DNA of 64,000 nt from Thermaerobacter marianensis DSM 12885 (lineage in GTDB: Bacteria; Bacillota; Sulfobacillia; Thermaerobacterales; Thermaerobacteraceae): positions 1,736,001 through 1,800,000 of the forward strand of contig NC_014831.1 of NCBI RefSeq assembly GCF_000184705.1. The letters are read 5' to 3'. Each line of letters starts with the position of its first letter. Position 1 is the first letter of the stretch. This document shows positions 36,612-44,865 of the stretch, in pieces. Made by a program: the position numbers and the translations under genes. The notes below the pieces were generated by a model. The model did not search any database. It was given only the letters and a program-made list of their open reading frames with translations, and was not told the DNA's origin.

Positions 36612-37886
36612 CTACATCCGAAAGGTAACGTCCCGCACGTCGCCGCTCGCCTCGTACACCCGGCTCTGCGATGGTACCGTCTCGGCCACAACGCGTCCGC
36701 GGTGCAGTACGTAGCGGGCCACCGCCTGACGCCGTAAAGCATCGATCTCGTCGACGGCGTCAAGGACGACGAGATTGGCAGGTTTACCAACCCCAATGCC
36801 GTACTCGTCCGCAATTCCTAGGCACCGAGCGGCATTGTCCGTGATGGTGTCAAACACCTTCTTCATCTCCCTACGACCACTCATATGCGCCACATGTAAC
36901 AACAACCACGCAGCCTGTAGCATATTTCCCGTGCCGAGAGGGTACCATGGATCCATGATGGAATCATGACCTGTGGCCACGTTGACGCCCATCTCGAGAA
37001 GTTCCTTGACGCGAGTCAAACCACGTCGCTTCGGATAGGAATCGAATCGTCCCTGGAGAATGATGTTGTCTAGCGGATTGGTAATCACGTGGAGTTCGGC
37101 CTTCGCCATGAGACGCATCAATTTAAAGGCGTATGCGTCGTTATAGGAGCCCATGGCTGTGGTATGGCTCGCCGTCACCCGCCCTTCCAAACCGTCCCGT
37201 ATGGTCCGTGCAACCATTGTCTCAACAAAGCGCGAGTGTGGATCGTCGGTTTCGTCACAATGAATATCGATAAGACGATCAAACTCAAGCGCCAGGTCAA
37301 AGGCGGCGTGGACGCTGGCCACCCCGTCTTCGCGGGTATACTCGTAATGAGGAATCCCGCCGACCACGTCGGCACCCATGCGTAAGGCTTCCCGCATGAG
37401 GTCGAGACCGCCCGGATATGCAAGGATGCCCTCTTGGGGGAACGCCACGATCTGAATGGCGCAAAGATGCCGCACCCGTTCCTTCACTTGCAGCAGGGCC
37501 TTTAGGGCGGTAAGGTTCGGGTCGCACACGTCGACGTGGGTACGGATGAACCCGACGCCCTGGGCCACCTCCCAACGCACAGCCTCCGTGGCCCGGCGAA
37601 TGATATCCTCTTCGGTCAACATGGCCTTGCGCTCGGCCCAGATGGCGATGCCCTCCAGTAACGTTCCGCTCTCGTTGAAGCGCGGCTGACCGACGGTGAG
37701 CACGGCATCAAGATGCAGATGCGGATCGACCAAGGGCGGTGTCACCAGGCGGCCCGCGGCATCGATTTCCTCCCCCGCCGGGCCCTCGTACCGAGGTTCG
37801 ACGGCCGCGATGATCCCGTCCCGGATGGCGATATCGACGAGATCGGAACGGTCCCGGAGCTTGCAATGCCGGATCACGATGTCCAC
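36612..37886 (-). CDS. codA: Cytosine deaminase
   Basis: Hydrolyses cytosine to uracil and ammonia. Amidohydrolase superfamily, close to E. coli CodA: metal ligands in PPLVDPHLHLD, IDIHCDETDDPHSRFVET, VTASHTTAMGSYN and GHDSIMDPWYPLGTGNML, and YPKRRGLTRVKELLEMGVNV. The residue matching Asp314 of E. coli CodA (GHDD) is Ser here. Start set at GTG 37886 because GGGAGGCGGGG precedes it; GTG 37922 would add 12 residues. 424 residues. codA is upstream of codB with 38 bp between, reversed from E. coli codBA. GC about 55-60%, lower than the neighbouring genes. Confidence 0.95.
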   Translation of the reverse strand: MDIVIRHCKLRDRSDLVDIAIRDGIIAAVEPRYEGPAGEEIDAAGRLVTPPLVDPHLHLDAVLTVGQPRFNESGTLLEGIAIWAERKAMLTEEDIIRRATEAVRWEVAQGVGFIRTHVDVCDPNLTALKALLQVKERVRHLCAIQIVAFPQEGILAYPGGLDLMREALRMGADVVGGIPHYEYTREDGVASVHAAFDLALEFDRLIDIHCDETDDPHSRFVETMVARTIRDGLEGRVTASHTTAMGSYNDAYAFKLMRLMAKAELHVITNPLDNIILQGRFDSYPKRRGLTRVKELLEMGVNVATGHDSIMDPWYPLGTGNMLQAAWLLLHVAHMSGRREMKKVFDTITDNAARCLGIADEYGIGVGKPANLVVLDAVDEIDALRRQAVARYVLHRGRVVAETVPSQSRVYEASGDVRDVTFRM

Positions 37887-38274
37887 TTTCCCCCGCCTCC
37901 CATCCCAGTTCCGCCGCGACACGCAGCTTCAATACTGAAACCTCGTTCCGAAATACGACACATGGCGTGATTGTCTGACCGATTACCGTATATTCATCTG
38001 CACTACCTACGTAAAATCGGACCAAACATCGCAATGGCTTTTTGTGTTCTGTGCATAGGGCCGCTCCACCGGCAGCTCGTGCCACTCCGGCATCACAACG
38101 GTTACGGCCCCCGCGGGCATCCAGGAACCCAGGTCCCGGCAAGGCCGGGAGTCACCGCCCAGGACCGTGCCCTGGCGAACCAACGGCGGCGGGCCCTTAC
38201 GGGGACGCGCCCCGCAACAACCCGCCGCCGTTCGTCACCTGCCTTTCGGGGCCGAGCTGCCGCCCTGCGGAGAT
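37887..38274. other. 388-bp upstream region of codA
   Basis: The first 170 bp (to about 38060) are AT-rich like codAB, then composition returns abruptly to high GC. It should hold the codA promoter. I looked for a purine or preQ1-type riboswitch and saw none. The high-GC part, next to the end of the Mo-hydroxylase gene, shows no gene. Confidence 0.6.
37987..38015 (-). promoter_or_regulatory. Candidate promoter of codA
   Basis: Minus strand TTTACG (38015-38010) and TATACG (37992-37987), spacing 17 bp, each 4/6 to consensus, about 100 bp before the codA start. Confidence 0.35.
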
Positions 38275-40617
38275 TCACCGGGCCTCCTGCACCCGTGCCC
38301 TCGCCTCCCGGATCCGCTCCGCCAGCCAGTTGGGGTCGATCGGCATATGGTCGATCCGGATCCCGAAGGGTGCCAGGGCGTCTTCAATGGCGTCGGCGAA
38401 GAGGGCAGGTACGGGGATCACCCCCGCCTCCCCGGCCCCCTTGATCCCCAGGGGGTTCAAGGGCGACGGCGTCTCGATGTGGGCCGTCTCGATGGGCGGG
38501 ATCTCGGTCGCCGTGGGCAGCAGGTAGTCCATGAAGGACGCGTTGAGCAACTGGCCGTGCTCGTCGTACACCAGCCGCTCGTAGAAGCAGCCGCCGATGC
38601 CCTGGGCCACACCCCCATGGATCTGCCCGTCGAGGACCAGGGGGTTGATCACCCGACCGCAGTCGTGGACCACCACGTAGCGGAGGAACCGGACCATGCC
38701 CGTCTCGGGGTCGACCTCGACGATGGCGGCGTGGCACCCCGCCGCGAAGGTGCCCCGGGGCGGGGCGAAGTACCCCGAGGCCTCCAGGCCCGGGCCTTCC
38801 CACTCCTCCGGGATGGTCCCCCGCAGCGGGTTGGCCGCCCGGGCCACCTGGCCTAGGGAGACGGCGCGCTGGGGCGCCCCCTTGACCCGGACCATGCCGC
38901 CCGCCAGCTCCAGGTCCTCCGGCCGGGCCTCCAGCAGGCCGGCGGCCACCTGCAGGGCCTTCTCCCGCACCTTCACCGCCGCGTTGTAGCAGGCGTTGCC
39001 CGCCACCACCGCCCCGCGGCTGGCGAAGGTCCCCGTCCCCCAGCCGAAGAGGGCCGTATCCCCGGTGACCACCGTGACGTCGGCCGGGTCGACCCCCAGC
39101 TGGTCGGCCACGATCTGGGCGAAGGTGGTGGCGTGGGATTGGCCCTGGGTGCCCACACCCGTGGCGACGAAGACCTTCCCGGTGGGTTCCACCGTCACCC
39201 GGGCGCCCTCGTAGGGGCCGATGCCCGTCCCCTCCACGTAGAAGGCCACGCCCAGGCCCACGTAGCGGCCCTCCGCCCGATACTGTTCCCGGACCTCCGG
39301 CCAGCGGTCGTAACCGATCATCTCCAGGCACTTCTCCAGCACCGCCGGGTAGTTGCCGCTGTCGTACACCAGAGGCGCGTTGTCCTGGTAGATCAGGCCC
39401 ACGTCGTAGGGGAACTCGCCGGGCTGGATGAAGTTGCGCCGCCGCACCTCGTTGGGGTCGAGTCCCAGGTGTTCGGCGATGCGCTTGATCACCCGCTCCA
39501 TGACGAAGACCCCGTGGGGCCGGCCGGCGCCCCGGTAAGGGCTGGTCTGGGTCTTGTTGGTGTACACGGCCTTGAACTCGGCGCGGTAGTTGGGGATCTT
39601 GTAGGGCCCCGGCAGCGTGCACTCGGCCACGATGGGGATGATCAGGCCGTAGGCGGCGAAGGCCCCGCAATCGTGGAGGAACACCGTCTGCAGCGCCAGG
39701 ACGCGGCCTTCGTCGTCGAACCCCACCTCCACGTCGTGGATCTGCAGCCGCTCGTGGTTGGTGGCAACGAAGTGCTCCTTGCGGTCCTCGATCCACTTGA
39801 CGGGCCGGCCCAGGCGCATGGCCGCCAGGGGGATCAGCACCTCTTCCGGGTAGAACATCATGACCTTGGGGCCGAACCCGCCGCCCACGTCGGGGGCGAC
39901 GACCCGCACCCGCTGCTGGGGCAGGCCCAGCATCTCCGCCAGCCCGTTGCGGATGGGGATCGGCGCCTGGGTGGAGTCCCACACCGTCAGGCTGCCGTCC
40001 TGGGGGTCGAACCGGGCCACCACGCCCCGGGTCTCCAGGGGCGAGGCCGCCCCCCGCTCCAGGGAGAAGCGGGCCCGGAGCACGTGGGGTGCCTGCCGGA
40101 TCGCCTCCTGGAAGTTGCCTACCTCCTGGACGTAGTGGGCGGCGATGTTGTCGCCCAGGTCGGGGTAGATGACGGGCGCCCCCGGCCGGACCGCCTCTTC
40201 CAGGTCGACCACCGCGGGCAGCGGCTCGTATTCCACCTCGATGAGCTCCAGGGCATCTTCTGCCAGGTAGCGGCTCTCCGCCACCACCAGGGCCACCGGC
40301 TCCCCCACATGGCGCACGATGCCGGGGGCCAGGGCGTACTGGGTCTTCGCCCGCAGGGCCGGATGGGGGATCAGCAGGGGCAGGGGCCCCGCCAGCGGCC
40401 CGAGGTCCTGGTTCGTCCAGACCAGGTGGACTCCGGGCAAGGCCTGCGCCCGGCGGGTGTCGATGCGCCGGATCCGGGCGTGGGCGTGGGGGCTGCGCAG
40501 GACGGCGGCGTGGAGCATGCCCGGCAGGTGGACGTCGTCCACGTAGGTGCCGCGGCCGGTTAACAGCCGCGGGTCCTCGTTGCGCCGCACCGGCTGGCCG
40601 AAATGCCGTGTTGCCAT
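38275..40617 (-). CDS. Molybdenum hydroxylase large subunit (xanthine dehydrogenase family, form II CoxL-like)
   Basis: 780 residues. Mo-binding domains with VGEPVALVVAESRYLAEDALELIEVEYEPLP, APDVGGGFGPKVMMFYPEE, the active-site loop SPYRGAGRPHG (residues about 359-368, the AYRGAGR form II pattern), VGTQGQSHATTFAQIVADQLG, VVVHDCGRVINPLVLDGQIHGGVAQGIGG and the catalytic Glu in IKGAGEAGVIP. Form II proteins are not CO dehydrogenases; they hydroxylate heterocycles or aldehydes. In this locus uracil or a purine is the natural candidate. The ATG lies 1 nt after the stop of the iron-sulfur subunit gene (TGACATG). Confidence 0.93.
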   Translation of the reverse strand: MATRHFGQPVRRNEDPRLLTGRGTYVDDVHLPGMLHAAVLRSPHAHARIRRIDTRRAQALPGVHLVWTNQDLGPLAGPLPLLIPHPALRAKTQYALAPGIVRHVGEPVALVVAESRYLAEDALELIEVEYEPLPAVVDLEEAVRPGAPVIYPDLGDNIAAHYVQEVGNFQEAIRQAPHVLRARFSLERGAASPLETRGVVARFDPQDGSLTVWDSTQAPIPIRNGLAEMLGLPQQRVRVVAPDVGGGFGPKVMMFYPEEVLIPLAAMRLGRPVKWIEDRKEHFVATNHERLQIHDVEVGFDDEGRVLALQTVFLHDCGAFAAYGLIIPIVAECTLPGPYKIPNYRAEFKAVYTNKTQTSPYRGAGRPHGVFVMERVIKRIAEHLGLDPNEVRRRNFIQPGEFPYDVGLIYQDNAPLVYDSGNYPAVLEKCLEMIGYDRWPEVREQYRAEGRYVGLGVAFYVEGTGIGPYEGARVTVEPTGKVFVATGVGTQGQSHATTFAQIVADQLGVDPADVTVVTGDTALFGWGTGTFASRGAVVAGNACYNAAVKVREKALQVAAGLLEARPEDLELAGGMVRVKGAPQRAVSLGQVARAANPLRGTIPEEWEGPGLEASGYFAPPRGTFAAGCHAAIVEVDPETGMVRFLRYVVVHDCGRVINPLVLDGQIHGGVAQGIGGCFYERLVYDEHGQLLNASFMDYLLPTATEIPPIETAHIETPSPLNPLGIKGAGEAGVIPVPALFADAIEDALAPFGIRIDHMPIDPNWLAERIREARARVQEAR

Positions 40618-40618
40618 G

Positions 40619-41446
40619 TCAGGGCCCCTCCCCCGTCACGGGCCGGTGGCTTGCCGGCGGAGCGGTCGTCCGGGCGGGCTCCCCTGCAGGGGCACCGGGA
40701 TTGGGATTCCCGGACCATCCGGATCCCCCGGCGGCATCCGCCATCCCCGCGGTACCGGCGGCGCGGGCCTGGCCGTCCGGCGGGACCGGTCCGCCGGTTC
40801 CGGCGAGCACCGGTTCGGTGCCCCCGGGCGCAGGGTCGGCGGGCCCCGGCACCTTGGGCACGGCGGGCACCGCCGGTGCACCCGTCTCCGCCAGCCGCCG
40901 GGCCGCCCGCTTGACGGCCTCGACGATGTGCTGGTAGCCCGTGCACCGGCAGAGGTTGCCGGAGAGGGCCTCGCGAATCGCCGCGTCGTCCAGGTCGGGA
41001 CCGGGCTGGTCGCGGAGGAACGCGGCCACCGTCAGCAAGAACCCCGGGGTGCAGAACCCGCACTGGAGGGCATGGGCCTCACGGAACGCCTCCTGGATCG
41101 GGTGCAGGGGCCCTTCCGCCGGCGCCAGGCCCTCCACCGTGGTGAGGCGGGCGCCATCGGCCTGCACGGCCAGCAACAGGCAGGAGCGCACCGGATCGCC
41201 GTCCCAGAGGACGGTGCACGCCCCGCACACGCCATGCTCACAGCCGACGTGGGTACCCGTCAGGCCCAGCTCGTGGCGGAGGAAGTCGGCCAGCAGCATG
41301 CGCACGGGCACCCGGCGCCGGTACGGGGTACCGTTGACCCACACGGTGATCTCCCGGCAGGGCTCGAACTCCCCGCCGCCCAGCGGCCCGATCCCTGACG
41401 GCGCCCCGGTGCCGGACCCCGGAGACCCGTGGTGCGCGCCCGTCAT
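40619..41446 (-). CDS. Molybdenum hydroxylase 2[2Fe-2S] subunit
   Basis: 275 residues. First cluster GCEHGVCGACTVLWDG with a further Cys at RSC, second cluster LQCGFCTPGF and [17 protein letters not shown]. The conserved part ends near residue 180; the remaining about 95 residues are a Pro/Gly/Ala-rich tail not seen in CoxS-type proteins. Start ATG overlaps the stop of the FAD subunit gene by 4 nt (ATGA). Confidence 0.93.
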   Translation of the reverse strand: MTGAHHGSPGSGTGAPSGIGPLGGGEFEPCREITVWVNGTPYRRRVPVRMLLADFLRHELGLTGTHVGCEHGVCGACTVLWDGDPVRSCLLLAVQADGARLTTVEGLAPAEGPLHPIQEAFREAHALQCGFCTPGFLLTVAAFLRDQPGPDLDDAAIREALSGNLCRCTGYQHIVEAVKRAARRLAETGAPAVPAVPKVPGPADPAPGGTEPVLAGTGGPVPPDGQARAAGTAGMADAAGGSGWSGNPNPGAPAGEPARTTAPPASHRPVTGEGP

Positions 41447-42345
41447 CCCCGTTCACCTCCACGGCCGGCCGAGACCGCGGCCGCAGCACGCCGGGCAGCC
41501 CGGTCCAGGGCGCGGCGGGTCAGGACGCCCGCCAGGCGGCGCCGGTAGGCCGCGCTGGCATGCAGGTCCGATTCGGGTTCGACCTCTTCTTCCACCAGGG
41601 CCGCCGCCTCCCGCCAGGTCGTCTCGCCCGGTTCCCGCCCGGCCAGGAACGCCTCGACGCTCCGGGCCCGCAGGGGTACCGGTCCCACACCGGCCAGCCC
41701 CAGCCGCACCCGGGCGATCCGGCCGGTTTCGTCCAGTTCCACGACGGCCGCTGCGGCCGCCAGGGCGAAGTCCCCGTGGCGACGGGCCACCTCTTCGAAG
41801 GCCCATCCCGCCCCGGGCGGAAGGACGGGGAGCGTCGCTTCCACCACCATCTCCGCCGGGTCCAGGGCCGTGGTGAAGTAGGTGAGGAAGAACTCGCCGG
41901 CCGGCACCTCCCGCTCGCCCGCCGGCCCGCGGGCGCGAACGGCACCGTCCAAAGTCACCCATACCGCGGGCAGTTCCGCGGCCGGGTCGGCGTGGGCCAG
42001 GCTGCCGCACACGGTGCCGCGGTGGCGGATGGCCGGGTGGCCGACCCAGCCCAGGGCTTCGGCCAGCAGGGGGCAGTGGCGCCGAACCGCCTCCGCCCTC
42101 TCCGCCTGCCGGTGCCGCACCAGGGCCCCGACGCGCAGCCGGCCGCCTTCCACCACCAGGGTATCGAGGCCCGGAATGCGGTTGACGTCGACCAGCGCCG
42201 CCGGGCGGGCCAGCCGGAAGTTGAGCAGGGGGATCAGCGACTGCCCGCCGGCCAGGACCTTGGCCTCGCCGCCGTAGCGGGCCAGCAGGTCGACGGCCTC
42301 TTCGACGGTCCGGGGGTCGTGATAGGCGAAGCGCGGCGGTTTCAT
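41443..42345 (-). CDS. Molybdenum hydroxylase FAD-binding subunit
   Basis: 300 residues, CoxM/XdhB-like. FAD sites [21 protein letters not shown] and [24 protein letters not shown]; substrate-side segments EVARRHGDFALAAAAAVVELDE and RIARVRLGLAGVGPVPLRA. ATG behind GAGAGGGACGTGG. First gene of the FAD-FeS-Mo order typical of coxMSL-type operons. Divergent from the PucR-type regulator. Confidence 0.93.
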   Translation of the reverse strand: MKPPRFAYHDPRTVEEAVDLLARYGGEAKVLAGGQSLIPLLNFRLARPAALVDVNRIPGLDTLVVEGGRLRVGALVRHRQAERAEAVRRHCPLLAEALGWVGHPAIRHRGTVCGSLAHADPAAELPAVWVTLDGAVRARGPAGEREVPAGEFFLTYFTTALDPAEMVVEATLPVLPPGAGWAFEEVARRHGDFALAAAAAVVELDETGRIARVRLGLAGVGPVPLRARSVEAFLAGREPGETTWREAAALVEEEVEPESDLHASAAYRRRLAGVLTRRALDRAARRAAAAVSAGRGGERG

Positions 42346-42648
42346 TCCACGTCCCTCTCTCCCGTACCCGCCAAGGTGACGCCACCTTCGTCCCGCGCCG
42401 GTCCGGGACCTTTGGTGGCTTTCCCTAAAGAACTCCCGGATGAATTGGCGAATTTCCACCACGGAAAGGGCTTTGGAGGAAGGAACCCGGTACCGGAAGG
42501 GCCAATGTCCAGGAGAAACCATGGCGGCTCTCGATCCCTCGGTCCCCACCCGGCGGAGGCGGGGCGGATGCGGCAAGCGGACGGGTTGCCAGGTGCCGGC
42601 CCGGATCTCGGGCCGCCGGGTCACGGCGGGCACGCGGGAGGGATCTTG
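42346..42648. other. 303-bp divergent control region, Mo-hydroxylase / PucR regulator
   Basis: No gene. An AT-richer patch at 42415-42480 contains GAATTGGCGAATTTCCACC and GGAAAGGGCTTT (42463-42474), the latter shared with the allF upstream region. Promoters for both directions should lie here; I could not assign hexamers. Confidence 0.55.
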
Positions 42649-44850
42649 GTGGAACGCCACGAGGAGACATGGACCGGCGCCGGGTTCGGCGGAGACGGCC
42701 GCGCTCGGCCGGAGGGGGCCCCGACCGGCGGGGGCGATGCCGACGCCGTCACCCTGGCCGACGTCCTGGGGCTGGAACCCCTGCGGGACGTCAAGGTCCT
42801 GGCCGGGCACCGGTCGCTGCACCGGCCGGTTCGTCTGGTCAACGTCATCGAGGTGCCCGATATCGTCGACTGGGTCCTGGAGGGCGAGCTCCTGCTGACC
42901 ACCGGGTTCACCTTCCGGGACGACCCGGCCCACCTGGCGGCCCTGATCCCCGGCCTCGCCGCCAAGGGAGCCGCGGGCCTGGGGATCAAGCCGAAGCGCT
43001 ACATGGCCGAGATCCCGCCCGAGGCGGTGGCGGCGGCGGACCGCTGCGGCCTGCCGCTGCTGGAGATCCCGTTCCACCTCTCCTTCTCCGAGGTCATCGG
43101 GCCGGTGATGCAAGCCATCGCTCACCGGCAGGCCGCCGCCACCCTGGCCGCCGACCGGCTGCAGCGGGACCTCTTGGACCAGGTCCTCCGGGGTGCCGGG
43201 CTGGACGAACTCTGCGCCACCATAGCCCGGCACCTGGGCCGCGCCGTGTGGATCGAAGACGCCGCGGGCGCCGTGGTGGCCCAGAGCATCCCCACGGCCG
43301 ATGCGACCGGCCCGGCCGAACCGGCCGGCCCAGCCTGGCGGGTGCCCATTGCATCGGGCACCCGGTTCTTCGGGTCCCTGTGCGCCAGGTCCCCCGGCCG
43401 GGCTCCCTTGCCCGTGGAGGCCGGGCTTCTGGAACGGGGGGCCGCCATCCTGGCCCTCGAGTGGGGCAAGCAGGAGGCGGTCATCGAGGTTCAGCGGCGC
43501 TATCGCAAGGAGTTCCTCGACCGGCTGCTGGCGGGCGAGTTGCCGCATCCCGACGAGGTCCGGGAGCGGGCCCGCGCCCTGGGGTGGAACCTGGACCGCC
43601 CCCAGACGGTGGTGGCTTTCGCGCCGGTGACGCCGGGGGTGCGGCCGGCCCCGGGAGCCTCGGCGGCCCGAGCGGGGCCGGCGGGAGCCGCGGCGGCAGG
43701 GTTCGGGGCCGGACCCGCCTCCGAGCCCCGGGCCCTGCAGGCCCTGCTGCGGGCGGTGGAGATGGTCCTGTCCATGGAAGGCGGGGAACCCGTGGTGGGC
43801 ATCCGCGAAGGGGTGGTGGTGGCCCTGGTGCCCGGCGACCCTGCGGACCCGGCCGGGCGGCACCGCATCCTCACCGTGGCCAAGGCCGTGCTGCGGTCCT
43901 TCGCCTCCAGCGCGGGCGTCCCCCGCGGGCCCCATCCCGGGGTGGGGACGAAGCCGGCCGCCCGGGGCGGCGTCGCGCCCCAGCCCGGTCCGGCCGGCTC
44001 GCGCCGGACCACGCCGGTGCGGGCCCCGGCGGACGGGCCGCGCGGGCCGGGCGGTTCGTCCGGAAGGGAAGGTCCCCCCGCGACGGCGGCCGTCGCGGGG
44101 GTGGGCCGCGTGGCCCGCCATCCCGGCGAGCTGGCCCGCAGCTTCCGCGAGGCGCGTACCGCCCTGCACGCCGCCCGGGCTGTGGTCGCGCCGGCTGCCG
44201 GTGGGGGCATGACGGGCCGTGCCGGCTTCGCCGTGACGGTGGCCGGGGAGACCGGGGCGCCGGCCGTCGCTTCGCCCCCCTCCCAAGCCGCGTCGGCGGG
44301 CCGCCCCCAACCCGGCACCCCGGCATCCGCCGCGGGCCCGGGCCCGGCTCCCGGCCGGTCCCGCCCGGCCGCCGGCGGGCCGCTGCCCCGCCGTGAGCCG
44401 GTGCAGTTCTTCGCCGATCTGGGCGTGCTGCGGCTGCTGCACCACCAGCCGCCGGAGGAGCTGGCCGGGTTCGTCGCCGACTATCTGGGACCCCTGCTGG
44501 AGTACGACCGGCGCCACGACGGGAAGCTGGTGGAGACACTGGCCGCGTTCTTCCGGTACGGCGGCAACATGAAGCGCATGGCCCGCGCCCTGTACACCCA
44601 CTACAACACCGTGGCCTACCGGCTGCAGCGGATCCGGCAGATCACCGGCCTGGACCTGAAGAACCCGGACCACCTGCTCAGCCTGCAGGTCGCGCTGGAG
44701 GCGCTGCCGCTGCTGGATATGATCCGGCCTTGGGCGGCCTCTCCGGCCGGCCCCGGGCTCCCGCCCGCCGCCCCCGCCGCGTCCGGACCGGCCGGGAGCC
44801 CCGGCGACGCCCCGCCCTGCGGCCCCGCGGTCCCTTCGAGCAGCCGTTGA
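42649..44850 (+). CDS. PucR-family transcriptional regulator with long low-complexity insertion
   Basis: 733 residues from GTG 42649 (GGGAGGG upstream). N-terminal PucR ligand domain at about 25-150 (VTLADVLGLEPLRDVKVLAGH, VIEVPDIVDWVLEGELLLTTGF), a middle GAF/GGDEF-like region, and a C-terminal PucR helix-turn-helix at about 640-690 (ETLAAFFRYGGNMKRMARALYTHYNTVAYRLQRI). Typical members have about 530 residues; the excess is Gly/Ala/Pro/Arg filler near 340-365 and 425-590. Family members control purine catabolism (B. subtilis PucR) and similar nitrogen genes. Divergent from the Mo-hydroxylase operon, its likely target. Confidence 0.9.
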   Translation: MERHEETWTGAGFGGDGRARPEGAPTGGGDADAVTLADVLGLEPLRDVKVLAGHRSLHRPVRLVNVIEVPDIVDWVLEGELLLTTGFTFRDDPAHLAALIPGLAAKGAAGLGIKPKRYMAEIPPEAVAAADRCGLPLLEIPFHLSFSEVIGPVMQAIAHRQAAATLAADRLQRDLLDQVLRGAGLDELCATIARHLGRAVWIEDAAGAVVAQSIPTADATGPAEPAGPAWRVPIASGTRFFGSLCARSPGRAPLPVEAGLLERGAAILALEWGKQEAVIEVQRRYRKEFLDRLLAGELPHPDEVRERARALGWNLDRPQTVVAFAPVTPGVRPAPGASAARAGPAGAAAAGFGAGPASEPRALQALLRAVEMVLSMEGGEPVVGIREGVVVALVPGDPADPAGRHRILTVAKAVLRSFASSAGVPRGPHPGVGTKPAARGGVAPQPGPAGSRRTTPVRAPADGPRGPGGSSGREGPPATAAVAGVGRVARHPGELARSFREARTALHAARAVVAPAAGGGMTGRAGFAVTVAGETGAPAVASPPSQAASAGRPQPGTPASAAGPGPAPGRSRPAAGGPLPRREPVQFFADLGVLRLLHHQPPEELAGFVADYLGPLLEYDRRHDGKLVETLAAFFRYGGNMKRMARALYTHYNTVAYRLQRIRQITGLDLKNPDHLLSLQVALEALPLLDMIRPWAASPAGPGLPPAAPAASGPAGSPGDAPPCGPAVPSSSR

Positions 44851-44865
44851 GTCGTTGCCCCCGCG

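Noticed and set aside
37887-38060. Possible purine or preQ1 riboswitch upstream of codA
   Set aside because: None of the conserved core sequences could be found on the minus strand.
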